From assembly GCA_019137255.1 (NCBI GenBank), contig WPDH01000006.1:372001-436000 (forward strand): 64,000 nucleotides of DNA, given 5' to 3'. The notes beneath the pieces are model-generated. The model worked only from the letters and a program-made list of their open reading frames with translations, searched no databases and was not told where the DNA came from. Origin of the DNA: Corinectria fuckeliana (Eukaryota > Ascomycota > Sordariomycetes > Hypocreales > Nectriaceae). Positions 19,801 to 29,659 of this stretch are shown in pieces; positions within the stretch are counted from its first letter, which is position 1; each line of letters begins with the position of its first letter. Position numbers and translations under genes: made by a program.

Positions 19801-22800
19801 AGACGCACAGCGACAACTCCATCTTTTTCGAAGTCGATGGCCCCTACAAGGCAATGGTTCTTCCTACCTCGAAAGAGGAAGACAAGAACTTGAAGAAGAG
19901 ATATGCCGTCTTCAACGACGACGGGAGCCTGGCTGAGCTGAAGGGTTTCGAGGTCAAGCGTCGTGGTGAGCTGAAGCTCATCAAGATCTTCCAACAGCAA
20001 ATATTCAAGTTCTTCCTTGAGGGCACCACGTTGACGGAGTGCTATACTGCTGTAGCCAAGGTCGCCAATCAGTGGCTGGACGTCCTGCACAGCAAGGGCG
20101 CGACGTTGGCAGATGAAGAGCTGATGGAGCTTATTTCAGAGAATCGAAGCATGTCAAAGACGCTCGAGGAGTACGGTACTCAAAAGTCAACCAGTATCAC
20201 CACCGCCAAGCGCTTGGCGGATTTCTTGGGTGAACAGATGGTCAAGGACAAGGGACTGAACTGCAAGTTCATCATCTGTGCTCGGCCCAAGAACGCGCCT
20301 GTCACAGAGAGAGCCGTTCCTGTTGCAATCTTCTCCGCTGAGGAGAGCGTCAAGCGAACCTATCTCAAGAAGTGGCTGAAGGAAGAGCCTGCTGACACTG
20401 ATCCCCGCGCACTGCTCGACTGGGACTACTATCTCGATCGTCTGGGCTCCGTTATCCAGAAGCTCATTACCATTCCCGCTGCTCTCCAGAAAGTTCGCAA
20501 CCCCGTCCCGCGAGTCCCTCATCCCGATTGGCTTCAGAGGAGGATTAACGTCAAGGATGACAAGATGAAGCAGAAGAAGATCTCCGATCTCTTCAGCAAA
20601 GGTCCGCTGGAGGATATCACAAATATCAATGGTCCCCGTATGGACGATGTGGAGGATTTTGGGAGCAAGCTTCTCAAGCCTAAGCTCGTCGCCTCGGCTA
20701 TTGCTGCTTCTCAGACTGCGCCGGCGGTCCAGAAGCGAAAGTCCCCCGAGCCTGCGGAGAACCTAGACCCTATGGCTGCGTTGCCTAAGACTATGCCGAG
20801 CCCTTCAGATGACTATCCAGCGTTCTTGGAGTACCAAAAGCAAAAGTGGAAGATCCAGAAAGAGGCACGCATTCGAAGACGACAACTATTCGGTGATCGA
20901 CGAGGCAACGCGAGCAGCAACCTCCAACAGACCTTCATGAAGCAGGCCCATGCCACTTACATGAACACTTGGCAGGTCCTGCACTTGAAGACGACCGACA
21001 CACCTGGGATTGTTACGGCACACGTCTTAATCGATGCCAAGATCCACACGCTAAAGGTCAGCGTGCCTCGCCAAGTATTTCTCAATCTCAAGGGCAAGGA
21101 TCTTCCCGACGTCGAAGTAGATGGTTGCGAAGTCGAGCAGGTCAACTACACGCTGCCCAACGGTCACCCGTCGAGCCACCTCTTCAAGCTCACTGTTCAA
21201 GAGGATACTTATTTCAACGAGAGCGAGAAGTTCTCGCTGCTCTTCAACCACCCTAGCGTGGAGGGAGTCTACGAGAAACAGGTGCCGTTAAATATCCGAG
21301 CTGTTCTCCGTCTGGGAAACCAGTGCACCATCGACGAAAAGCAGCATGCAGTGCTCGGAAAGGGACTGGAGCAAGGCTTCGATCTTTCTGGTCTCAAGCG
21401 ACCAGCCAAGCCTCGAACATATCTCGACACGTCTCCATTGGCGTACATCTACATCTCTCACATCACCGCGGGCGAGCGTCAGATCTTTGGAATATTCTCC
21501 ACTACGAGCGACCAAGCCCACGTCGTCATCCTGCAGAAGAACAAGGATGCTGGACAAGACCTCCCGAACATAACCAGAATGTACTCCGACATGCTTGCCA
21601 AGCGATCTCAGGAGGCGGCTGGAACAAACTGGCAGGATTGTTTCAGCTACCAGGAGAAGATCAACATTCGGATCTCGCAGGTGACTACGCGGCGCAAAGC
21701 CCACCTGGAGATCGGGGACGTTGTCAAGAAGATGCGGAAGGACGAGCATCGGCCACAAATGTTGGTCGTTCAATCGTCCCAGCGCAAGCTTCTTGTCCAC
21801 GACGTCCCTGTTCTTGGCGACTTCCCCATCCTCCCACTCAAGTACGATGCTGCGGACAGTTCTCTGCCACCGCTGGGCTGGCAGTCCGTGATTGCTCGTC
21901 GTCTTGTCGGACACTACCTCGGCCTTGGATCTTGGATTCTGCATCTCACTGCCTTGGCACGATATGGTGACGTCCCGCTCTGCAACCTCGAGCGCGACGA
22001 CCCCCGGTTCCTAATCGACATTGCCTATGCTCGCCGCCTACAAGCCAATGGTGTGGTACTCTGGTGGTCTCCCGGGCCTCGTCCGGACCACGCTGGCTAT
22101 GAAAGGGACGATATCCTAGGGCCGCTTGACACGGTGAAGATGCCGAGCGTTAATAACCCAGGCACCTTCTCGTCAGTCTGTATAGACATTGACGTCCGAA
22201 ACCTGGCCATCAACACTATCCTGACGTCTTCCCTCATCAACGAGCTAGAGGGTGCCGACTCCGTCTCCTTCAACCCTTCCGCAGATGATTCCGAGACCTT
22301 GGCGTCAGAAAACGCCTTCGCCAACGCCGGTGTCCTAGTACTGCGAGAGATGGTCAAGGCCTGGTGGGCTGAAGCGTGTCGAGGAAGTACCATGGCAGAT
22401 GTGCTGGTGCAGCATCTAGTCCGCTGGGTGGAGAATCCCGACTCGTTCATGTACGACCGAGCGCTGCATTACTACGTGCAGATGATGTCCCGCAAGGCTT
22501 TCCAGCAGCTGATGGCCGACTTCCGCCGCGTGGGCTCTCAGGTCGTGTTTGCCAACGCCAATCGCCTCATCCTGCAGACCACCAAGGCCGAGGTCGGCAA
22601 CGCGTATGCGTACAGCCAGTACATCATCAAGTCAATCAAGAGCAAGCCCCTGTTCCACTTCATCGACCTCGAGATCAAGGAGTACTGGGACTACTTGGTT
22701 TGGTACGACGAGTTCAACTACGGCGGAAAGGCGTGCCAGGAGGTTATTGAGGCCGAAGAGCAGAATCTCGAAACAGTCATGCACTGGCAAATGGCGACGT

Positions 22801-23642
22801 TCCTCCCGACGCGGCTGCAATCGACGTTTCAGGACTGGGTCATAGAATTCATCCAGCTGATGCATCAGCTCAAGAGGCCGGGGGGTACTGATCCCGTCTC
22901 AACCCCGCGACTCACCCAGCTACCGAACCGCAACTTGGAGAACCAGGACGACCAGGTCATCCTCGGCAAGGGTTTCGAGAAGCCTCTCAAGAAGGCCATC
23001 CTCGGGCTCGTCAACAAGCAGAAGCGCGAGCTGCTTCACCCCGAGCTTGCCGAGGACTACTCGTTCCCCAGCCTTCCTGGGTCGCATCTTACGCCGAGCA
23101 ATCCCATCCTGGAGCTCACCAAGTCTCTGATGCAGGTCCTCTCGCTCGACAAGAACATCACGCTCGAGGCCCGCCTCCTCCGCAAGGAGCTTCTAGCCCT
23201 GTTTGAGGTCCGCGAGTTCTCCAAGGACGGGACCTTTGCGAACCCCTCGCAGAGCCTCCGCTTGCCGCAACTGTCTTGCGACAGCTGCACCATGACTCGC
23301 GACTTGGACTTGTGCCGCGACGAGGACCTCGTTAGCGACGGGGCCAGCTGGCGGTGCAGCTTCTGTGAGACCGAGTACGACCGCGTCGCGATCGAGGAGC
23401 GGTTGCTGGGCTTGGTGGAAGGCTGGGTGGTCGAGTGGTCCACGCAGGACTTGAAGTGTGTGCGGTGCGGAGCACTGAGGCTAAACGACTTTATGGAGCA
23501 TTGTACTTGCAGTGGAGAGTGGAAGGAGGTTGTGTCAAGAAAGGAGGTGAACAAGAAGCTGAGTGTAATGAAGCGAGTGGCCAAGTTCTATGGGCTCAGA
23601 ATGTTGGCAGACGTAGTGGCGGGTTTATACCAGGGTTTGTAA
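16899..23642 (+). CDS. POL2: DNA polymerase epsilon catalytic subunit
   Basis: Leading-strand replicative polymerase with proofreading exonuclease, 2,212 residues (yeast Pol2 is 2,222). Three exons: 16899-17506, 17560-17705 and 17758-23642; introns of 53 and 52 nt. Exonuclease motifs: MAYDIETSKLPL (catalytic D-x-E near 288-290) and ATYNGDFFDWPF. Polymerase motif A is HLDVASMYPNIMTTNR (~635-650), motif B is KVILNSFYGYVMRKGSRW, and motif C is LELDTDGIWCM (DTD near 872). The insert with CAACDFNRPGKTCDRRMPW between motifs A and B holds the Cys cluster known in Pol epsilon. The inactive second polymerase module spans residues ~1150-2000. The C-terminal zinc modules are LSCDSCTM ... CSFCE and LKCVRCGALRLNDFMEHCTC. 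No lesion is visible in any catalytic motif. Confidence 0.97.
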
Positions 23643-23788
23643 CGGAGTTATAGGGGAAATCATGGAAGAGGAGTTTGAGCTGGCATCAAGGGGCACGTTG
23701 CAAGTATACCTGGGATAGAATAAATGACTATTGATTCTTCTTCCACCATGCTGGCCCTCTTCGTCATAAGCCAACTAGAACGTGGCAT

Positions 23789-24070
23789 CTAAACCAAAGC
23801 TATAGTCTTCAGCTTCACAGTGTCCCAGTCAGGGACTTCGTGTAAGTAACAATCACCTATAAGCCTGAACGCCTGACTACCTAGATACTGTGGGTTCTTA
23901 TCTTGCCGTAGTACGTAGGGACAGAGCCCACCGGACAGGATATAGATTCTATCGCCAGCTTGAGCCTGTGGCGGACCGAGCGCCAAAGTCCCTTCTTTCG
24001 TAAGAAACATGCAATTACCGGGGCCTGTCTGCAATGCTGTGCGATGGACGTCTTTGATGCGTTCGTCCTT
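23789..24070 (-). pseudogene. Stranded C-terminal segment of the HET-domain gene
   Basis: Directly downstream of the TAG at 24073-24071, the same reading frame stays open for 93 codons to the stop at 23789. The encoded segment (NCMFLTKEGTLALGP ... GDRIYILSGGLCPYVLR ... FRLIGDCYLHEV) is the conserved C-terminal block found in many fungal HET-domain proteins. It is therefore a continuation of the upstream gene, not a new one. It would be translated only by read-through, or if the TAG is a sequencing error. Confidence 0.7.
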
Positions 24071-26095
24071 CTAAGCGACGTCCGCAGGCGGTGCAGGCCT
24101 CGCTTCTGCTTCGTCTGCGCAGTCCAGGCAAGGGTCATTGTTCCATGCAGAGCAACGAGCACACTTGTCCATGATTTCCATTGTAGACTTTTCAATATAG
24201 CGCAATCTGTAGTCGGCTGAGCTCTGTAGCTGGTCGTCGTTGCGTGTAAGGAGGTGGGTTAGGATAGCCAAGTCAGCATCATCCCAAGCTCCCTGAGCGC
24301 GAACGTCCCTGTTTCGGTCCATCACAACGCCGAAGCAAAGCACACGTCCGATGGCGACTGCAGATACGTTGCTGGCGTAGTCTTTGGTAAAGGAGACCTT
24401 TGTCACGACTTTGAGGGCGTCGATGATGCTAAACAAGTTAGACAGGTCTGGAGCGATAGGATCCGAAACATGCTGAATTGTGGCGCAATATTGTGCAGGC
24501 ACTTTGAGGCAGTTCTCCACCTTTGTGAAGTCTTGAGTTCGAGGCTCGTGATAGTCGTATTGTATCCGACGAGCTTCCGTGTTTTCATAGTCGAGGTAGA
24601 AGCACCGACTGTAGATGAATGATTTGTGGACAGGATGGAGGCTGCTTGGAAATTCCTCTTGGTGCCTGTACATAGCCCCTTCCAGCTGCTTCCAGGACAA
24701 CAAGGCATCGTTATTTGCTAAGTTGTGATAATATGTGGAAGGATCCATGTTATGGGGAGGTGAGCCAGGCTTTTGCACTGTGAATATTATGTTGGAGGCA
24801 TTGTGGCACAACCGAATCTTCCAGGCGGCACTACTAGAATCAGGGGGAGCGAAGCCGTCCGCCCAGTTCGGGACCCAAGAAGGAAGATTGTCTCGCGACT
24901 TGGCAACCAAGTCCGCGGATGTGATCCAGAAGAGACCAGTCTCGTGCATGATCCGGGTGGTGATCTTGCAGAATAGCATGGCGACTGAAGTGGCGTAGTT
25001 TGTCTTGATAGTACCCTGAGATGAAGGGCCAAGGTTTCCGAGGAGCTGGGAGAGGGCGTAGATCTTGTCTCGAGGCTCTGACGAGTGTCTGTGGCGGAAG
25101 GTTCTCAACAGCCACAGAAGAGGGCTTCCGAGCGATTGTTGGAAGTAATCCAAGTCTCGCAACTCTGAGAGGGTTCCAAATCTCTGAAGGCGTCGCAGTT
25201 GCCATACTTTCTTTACTTTGGTAACCAAAAGGTCAAGCACCTTCGTGTTTTCGTTTCCATGCCGTGATAGCTTGAACGGGCGTTCTTCGAGCTCTTTGAC
25301 AACATCAGATAGTAGCTGGAATGGGACGGTGACTTTCCCGTATGTAAGTTGAAGCTCGTTAGCGACTCCAACTTCTTGGGTGATCCACATGCGATCCCAC
25401 CAAGGGGCGATGACAAAGGCGCGCATCCATTCGAAGAGCTGACGAAGCTTTGGCTCCATTCTCTTCGACTCTTTTCTAGAGAACAGGTGCATTTTCTCAA
25501 GTTTAGCATGCATATATTCGGATGAGAGTGCTCTTAGTAACCCAAATACGCACACACATCTGTCGTGGGGTGATAGTTCTGCTGGATCTCTGAACTCGAG
25601 CAGCGAAAGGGCACCATGGATATCATCCCAAGCGCTGTCGTTATCCTCGGGAAACTGGAAAACACTTGAGGCGGCCAGCTTTCTGAGCCGGGAATCGTGA
25701 TCGTGCTGACTACGATCTAGGGAGCTGCCGACATAGGCGCGGACCTCAACTGCCCAGCTGAAGATGTGATGCATGAGATTGACTTGCTGGCTCTTGTCGT
25801 CGACATCGTCCTGGTTGATACACAGAGCATCGACCCAGAGGATGATGGAGATATCTGGTGACCGGATTGTGCGTAAGGCGAGATCGAGGTTTACGGTGAT
25901 GCCCTTGGCGAACCCATTGACAACGATTTCCTTTCGGGCTACTGGACTCCCCCATGTGTAGGATACTGCAACATAGTGAGAGGTCTGATCTGCTTCAAAG
26001 AGCTCTGCTTCGAGATCATCGTCCCAGTTCCCAGGACGCAATTGCAAGAGACGAATGCGGTCTGGCGGGAGCCGGGCGTATAGGGGCAGAGCCAT
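24071..26095 (-). CDS. HET-domain (heterokaryon incompatibility) protein, cut short by an in-frame TAG
   Basis: 674 codons from the ATG at 26095. The HET domain occupies residues ~35-200: YVAVSYTWGSPVARKEIVVNG, LALRTIRSPDISIILWVDAL, CINQDDVDDKSQQVNLMHHI, then WDRMWITQEVGVANELQLTYG. This domain triggers cell death when cells of different genotype fuse. The middle contains RHSSEPRDKIYALSQLLG, the usual post-HET block. Near the end a Cys cluster (CARCSAWNNDPCLDC) could bind zinc. The frame stops at TAG 24071-24073, yet the next 93 codons in the same frame encode the family's typical C-terminus. No intron with a frame-compatible GT donor covers the TAG. The C-to-T change that would make TAG from CAG is the kind caused by RIP. 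It is divergent from the zinc-finger/protease gene. Confidence 0.85.
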   Translation of the reverse strand: MALPLYARLPPDRIRLLQLRPGNWDDDLEAELFEADQTSHYVAVSYTWGSPVARKEIVVNGFAKGITVNLDLALRTIRSPDISIILWVDALCINQDDVDDKSQQVNLMHHIFSWAVEVRAYVGSSLDRSQHDHDSRLRKLAASSVFQFPEDNDSAWDDIHGALSLLEFRDPAELSPHDRCVCVFGLLRALSSEYMHAKLEKMHLFSRKESKRMEPKLRQLFEWMRAFVIAPWWDRMWITQEVGVANELQLTYGKVTVPFQLLSDVVKELEERPFKLSRHGNENTKVLDLLVTKVKKVWQLRRLQRFGTLSELRDLDYFQQSLGSPLLWLLRTFRHRHSSEPRDKIYALSQLLGNLGPSSQGTIKTNYATSVAMLFCKITTRIMHETGLFWITSADLVAKSRDNLPSWVPNWADGFAPPDSSSAAWKIRLCHNASNIIFTVQKPGSPPHNMDPSTYYHNLANNDALLSWKQLEGAMYRHQEEFPSSLHPVHKSFIYSRCFYLDYENTEARRIQYDYHEPRTQDFTKVENCLKVPAQYCATIQHVSDPIAPDLSNLFSIIDALKVVTKVSFTKDYASNVSAVAIGRVLCFGVVMDRNRDVRAQGAWDDADLAILTHLLTRNDDQLQSSADYRLRYIEKSTMEIMDKCARCSAWNNDPCLDCADEAEARPAPPADVA

Positions 26096-26904
26096 AGAGG
26101 ACGGACTGTGAATGCGATAGGTGATTGTATTCAGAGGCTAAGGCAAAAGCCACTGTAGTGAAGTCGGTTGTGATTGAAAATCCTGGTGGAATGTTTCTCG
26201 AATATTGACCGAGTGAGAGTGAGGTATAAGGCTTCAGCTAGGTAATTAGTCTAATTGGCAAGCCGATGATGCCCCTGGGGAGCAGTAAGCAACGGTCTGA
26301 TGCCTGGTATCCTGGTGTTAAACTATCATGATTCGCCGAGTAGTGCTTCGTAGATAGTCAAGAAAAAGCATGGGTTGAGAACGAATCGAGGTAAGTAGCT
26401 AGTGGATAGATAAGTAACATGTTATCAATGAGTTATCAAACAATGGGAAATGCCAAGCGGGGGAAGTTTGGGGTCGAAAATGGAGGAAATCTGCCTCGAG
26501 AGGCAGCAACGGGCAGCACGCACGCACTGTGCGAGACCTGATTGTAATGGTGAGGGAATGGGCAGGTGCGAATACCTAAGTTGGGGGCCAACTAGCTAGG
26601 TACCTAGGACTCTCTCAGAGGAGCGTGGTCCGCATACTTTATCTAAGTACATAGTAGGTATCCATTTCTAATCGGAGGCCGCCTGGCATAAGGCAACCGC
26701 GCTTCAGTGCACTGTGCAGCGATGCTGCCTGGTGCTGTACAAAACGTGCCCACCCGTACCTACTTACCTGCCCAACTACCTTCTCGTCACTTTCCCAAGC
26801 CCCATCTTAGTGTTACTTATGGGTCAGATTTGGTTCAATCCCCTTCTTTCTTTGTCTCTTTTCTCTCGTTGCCTCGTCACGCAAGCCTCAATCTTCACCT
26901 AGCA
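26096..26904. promoter_or_regulatory. Shared upstream region of the HET and zinc-finger/protease genes
   Basis: 809 bp between divergent start codons, AT-richer than the genes, with a palindromic CTAGGTACCTAG at 26596-26607. The plus-strand frame is open from 26707 into the downstream gene, so that protein could start earlier. No other gene was seen. Confidence 0.45.
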
Positions 26905-29657
26905 ATGCCACGTCGAAGACGAATGGCATCGGCGCCTAGTCACGGCAACGGCAACGGCTACGGCCCCACTAGCCGGAGCACGTTGCCGTTGCCGTTGCCG
27001 TTGCCGTTCCTCCTCCCGTCACCGCCGACGTCGACACACATGCCAGCTCTAGTGCCTACTATGGTATGGACGGACGCCTCGTTCAAGAACGACAGCGCAA
27101 ACCAGGCCTTTTTTCAGCCCGCTGCCTGCGACTTCAGCTTCGAGTCTTCCTGCCGAGCGTCCGCTTTGCCCAGTCCCACACCCGAGCTGTCCCTTGACGA
27201 CTTGGAACCCGACTCGCCTGCCTACTGGGGCTTTCGTCTGGCTCCCACTAGGGCGTTGAGCACCATAAGCTGCGAGACGCAGACCTCTTCTTCGGCCGGC
27301 TCACTGCTGTCACCCGTGCAAACCGACAGAAGTGACGCACTGACGGCCCGGAGCACCTGGTCCCGAGGGCCGAGCCCTTTGGTTCGCCGCAACCAGACCG
27401 ACAGCACCGATGAGGGCTCTAAACCTTTGCTTTGTCTCGGACCCCAATGCCAACATGCATTCACCACCGAAGACGAGTTGAAATCGCACGTCGCGTCTGC
27501 CCATACGTTCTCGTGTAGCTGGGCCGGCTGTGATCAACTCAGCTTTGCCTCCCGTGAAGGTCTGATCTGGCATGTCCAGGTAGAGCATCTTCTTGTCTGT
27601 CCCTTCCCAGGCTGCACAGAAACTTCCCTTCAAAGCATTCGCATCTTGAAGTCGCATATTCCTGTAGCCCACAAGACTGAGGGCGGCATGAAAGAGTGGC
27701 AGCTCACCCCAGCTATTAGCGGCAACTCCGCCTCGATGCAACGCACCGACTCAACACTGGGCAAGGTCCCCGAGACCGCCAAACACGGAACGACCCCTAT
27801 GGAACCGGAGTGTACCGTTTCCCAAGAGCTTTGCTCCGTCAAGTTGGCCAAGAGGAAGTGCGAAGACCAACTTAGAAGCGTGCTGGAGAAGAGATCGAAG
27901 AAGAACGCTAGTAGGTTCACCTTACCGCCTCCTCTACCAGATGAGCGAAAGCAAAGGTGGCAGTATCGCAGCGTCTCAGTCTGCAGATACTCCGCCATGT
28001 GCGTCTGAAACTGACCATCAAAGGTACGCCGAGGGCTGCGGACAGTCCAACCGACCTGGTTCGAAGTAAGGCCTCGAGACTCGTCGAAACCGCAAGCTTT
28101 CCCCTGGTCTTTGAACACGCCATTCTACCATTTCTCTCCGAGTTTCTGCCCAAGTGGGCGGGCCCCCATCATGTAGTCAGCGTTATAAGAGGCAAGACGC
28201 CACAGACGAAGCGCATCTGTATCATGACTAGGCAAAAGATGTCCCGCGCCCGAAAGATGATCATTGTGCGCCATGTTCAGGACCTCCTCCCTGACAAGTT
28301 CCGTCGTCTTGTTTCCTTTGTCTTCTCTCAAGGCGAAATTGATCGCATTACTTGGGCTAGAGGCTTGAGTAAAGATCACATGGATGATATTTGCGTCCCC
28401 CGAAATCCCTACTTCTTTCAAAGTCCCTGTATGGGCGACAGCATTGGCATCTCCGGCAACGGCACTTTCGAGAATAGCACTGCCACCTTGGGGCCCAGTC
28501 TTGTTGTCGGCGGCGGTAATTACTGGCTCGGAAATTTCCATCCTTTCCTCGATGCGTATCAACATCTCCAAACGGTTGAGGTGGAGCATCCCTCTCTCCA
28601 GGACCGGGAGCGCTGCATTGCAGAAGGCCACGATGCCATGGCACAAGAAGACAACTTCAAGCTCGGGAACCTGGAGGTTACTTCCGGCCTCAACCTGGAG
28701 ACGACCCGAATCTCTCACGATCCCTATTGGGAGGAATGCGACAAAGAACAGCCTTTAGTCGTCACCGACTGGTCACTCATTTCTGCCCGCACCTCTCACG
28801 CCAATTTGCTGCGCCGATTTCCCTCAGAGACCCAGCCTCTGTTGAAGGATTCTCCCATCAAATCCACTAGCACCATAGTTCCTGGCGCCTATGTGACCTC
28901 TAGCGGCCGTACATCAGGTCATCAGCGTGGTCAGGTCTGCGAGCTCCCAGCATATGTTAGCGGCGAAGAGAATGGAACCCGAAAGGCCACGAGGGAGTGG
29001 TTTGTGGAGGAGCCATGCGATGACGAAGAGGGATGGATCCGTGGCGGAATCGGTGTTGAGGGTGATAGTGGTGCGGCCATTATCGATTGCCACACAAATG
29101 CTCTCATCGGGCAGCTATGGGGTCGCAACCGTTACTGGGGGCCTGGGCCACGACACACCTTCTTTACGCCAATCGCGGACATCTTTGACGACATCCAGGA
29201 GAAGTGTGGGCAACAGACACGTCCCCAGCTTCCGCAGCATCGCGACGAAGCTGACTGCTTCCCTCCGTATCCTTCGTGCCGCCAGTGCTACGACTTACGC
29301 ACCTACCTAGATAGCCGACGCAGTTCACGCATGTCACTGCAGAGCATGATCATGGGCAAGAGCGATGCCGACCAGGACCTCACCTCTATTGAGGCTGTCT
29401 CGGAACTAGCTACGCCAGCGAGCTATCATCGCTTTATGGGTCTCGAGGAGGCGGGCTCGTCATTCAACATAAGCGGCCCTTTCTGTCCGGGGACACCAGC
29501 CATTGCTGATATCAAGAGCCCATACGCCGCCGAGATAGACACTGGCGATCTATATGACACTGAGTTTGCTGCCCCGGATGGTTTCCGGAAGAGAGGATCC
29601 CTCTTCACCATCAACTCGAGCACAGACAGGCAAAAGAGGCAGAGAGTCGATGGGTGA
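26905..29657 (+). CDS. C2H2 zinc-finger protein fused to a trypsin-like serine protease fold
   Basis: Two exons, 26905-27910 and 28024-29657, joined by a 113-nt intron. The donor is A/GTAGGT; the ACTGAC branch point lies 10 nt before the CAAAG acceptor, and the frame shift between the two open frames is exactly resolved. The protein has 879 residues. A low-complexity N-terminus (LPLPLPLPFLLP) is followed at ~175-265 by three C2H2-type fingers (CLGPQCQHAF..H..H; CSWAGCDQLSF..H..H; CPFPGCTETS..H..H). The C-terminal half has the chymotrypsin-fold order: His508 in GGGNYWLGNFHPF, Asp584 in VVTDWSLIS, Ser684 in GVEGDSGAAIID, then GQLWGRNRYWGPGPRHTFFTP. The tail is Ser-rich with a basic NLS-like end (DRQKRQRVDG). 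No signal peptide is seen. I recall similar but uncharacterised proteins in other filamentous ascomycetes. Protease activity is inferred from the triad. Confidence 0.85.
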
Positions 29658-29659
29658 TG

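Noticed and set aside
4539..26608. Recurrent TACCTAG/CCTAGG motifs in intergenic DNA (for example 3664, 4324, 4539, 10998, 23878, 26596)
   Set aside because: About eight TACCTAG heptamers are expected by chance in 64 kb on both strands, which is roughly what I count; the palindromic clusters are noted but not claimed as a regulatory system.
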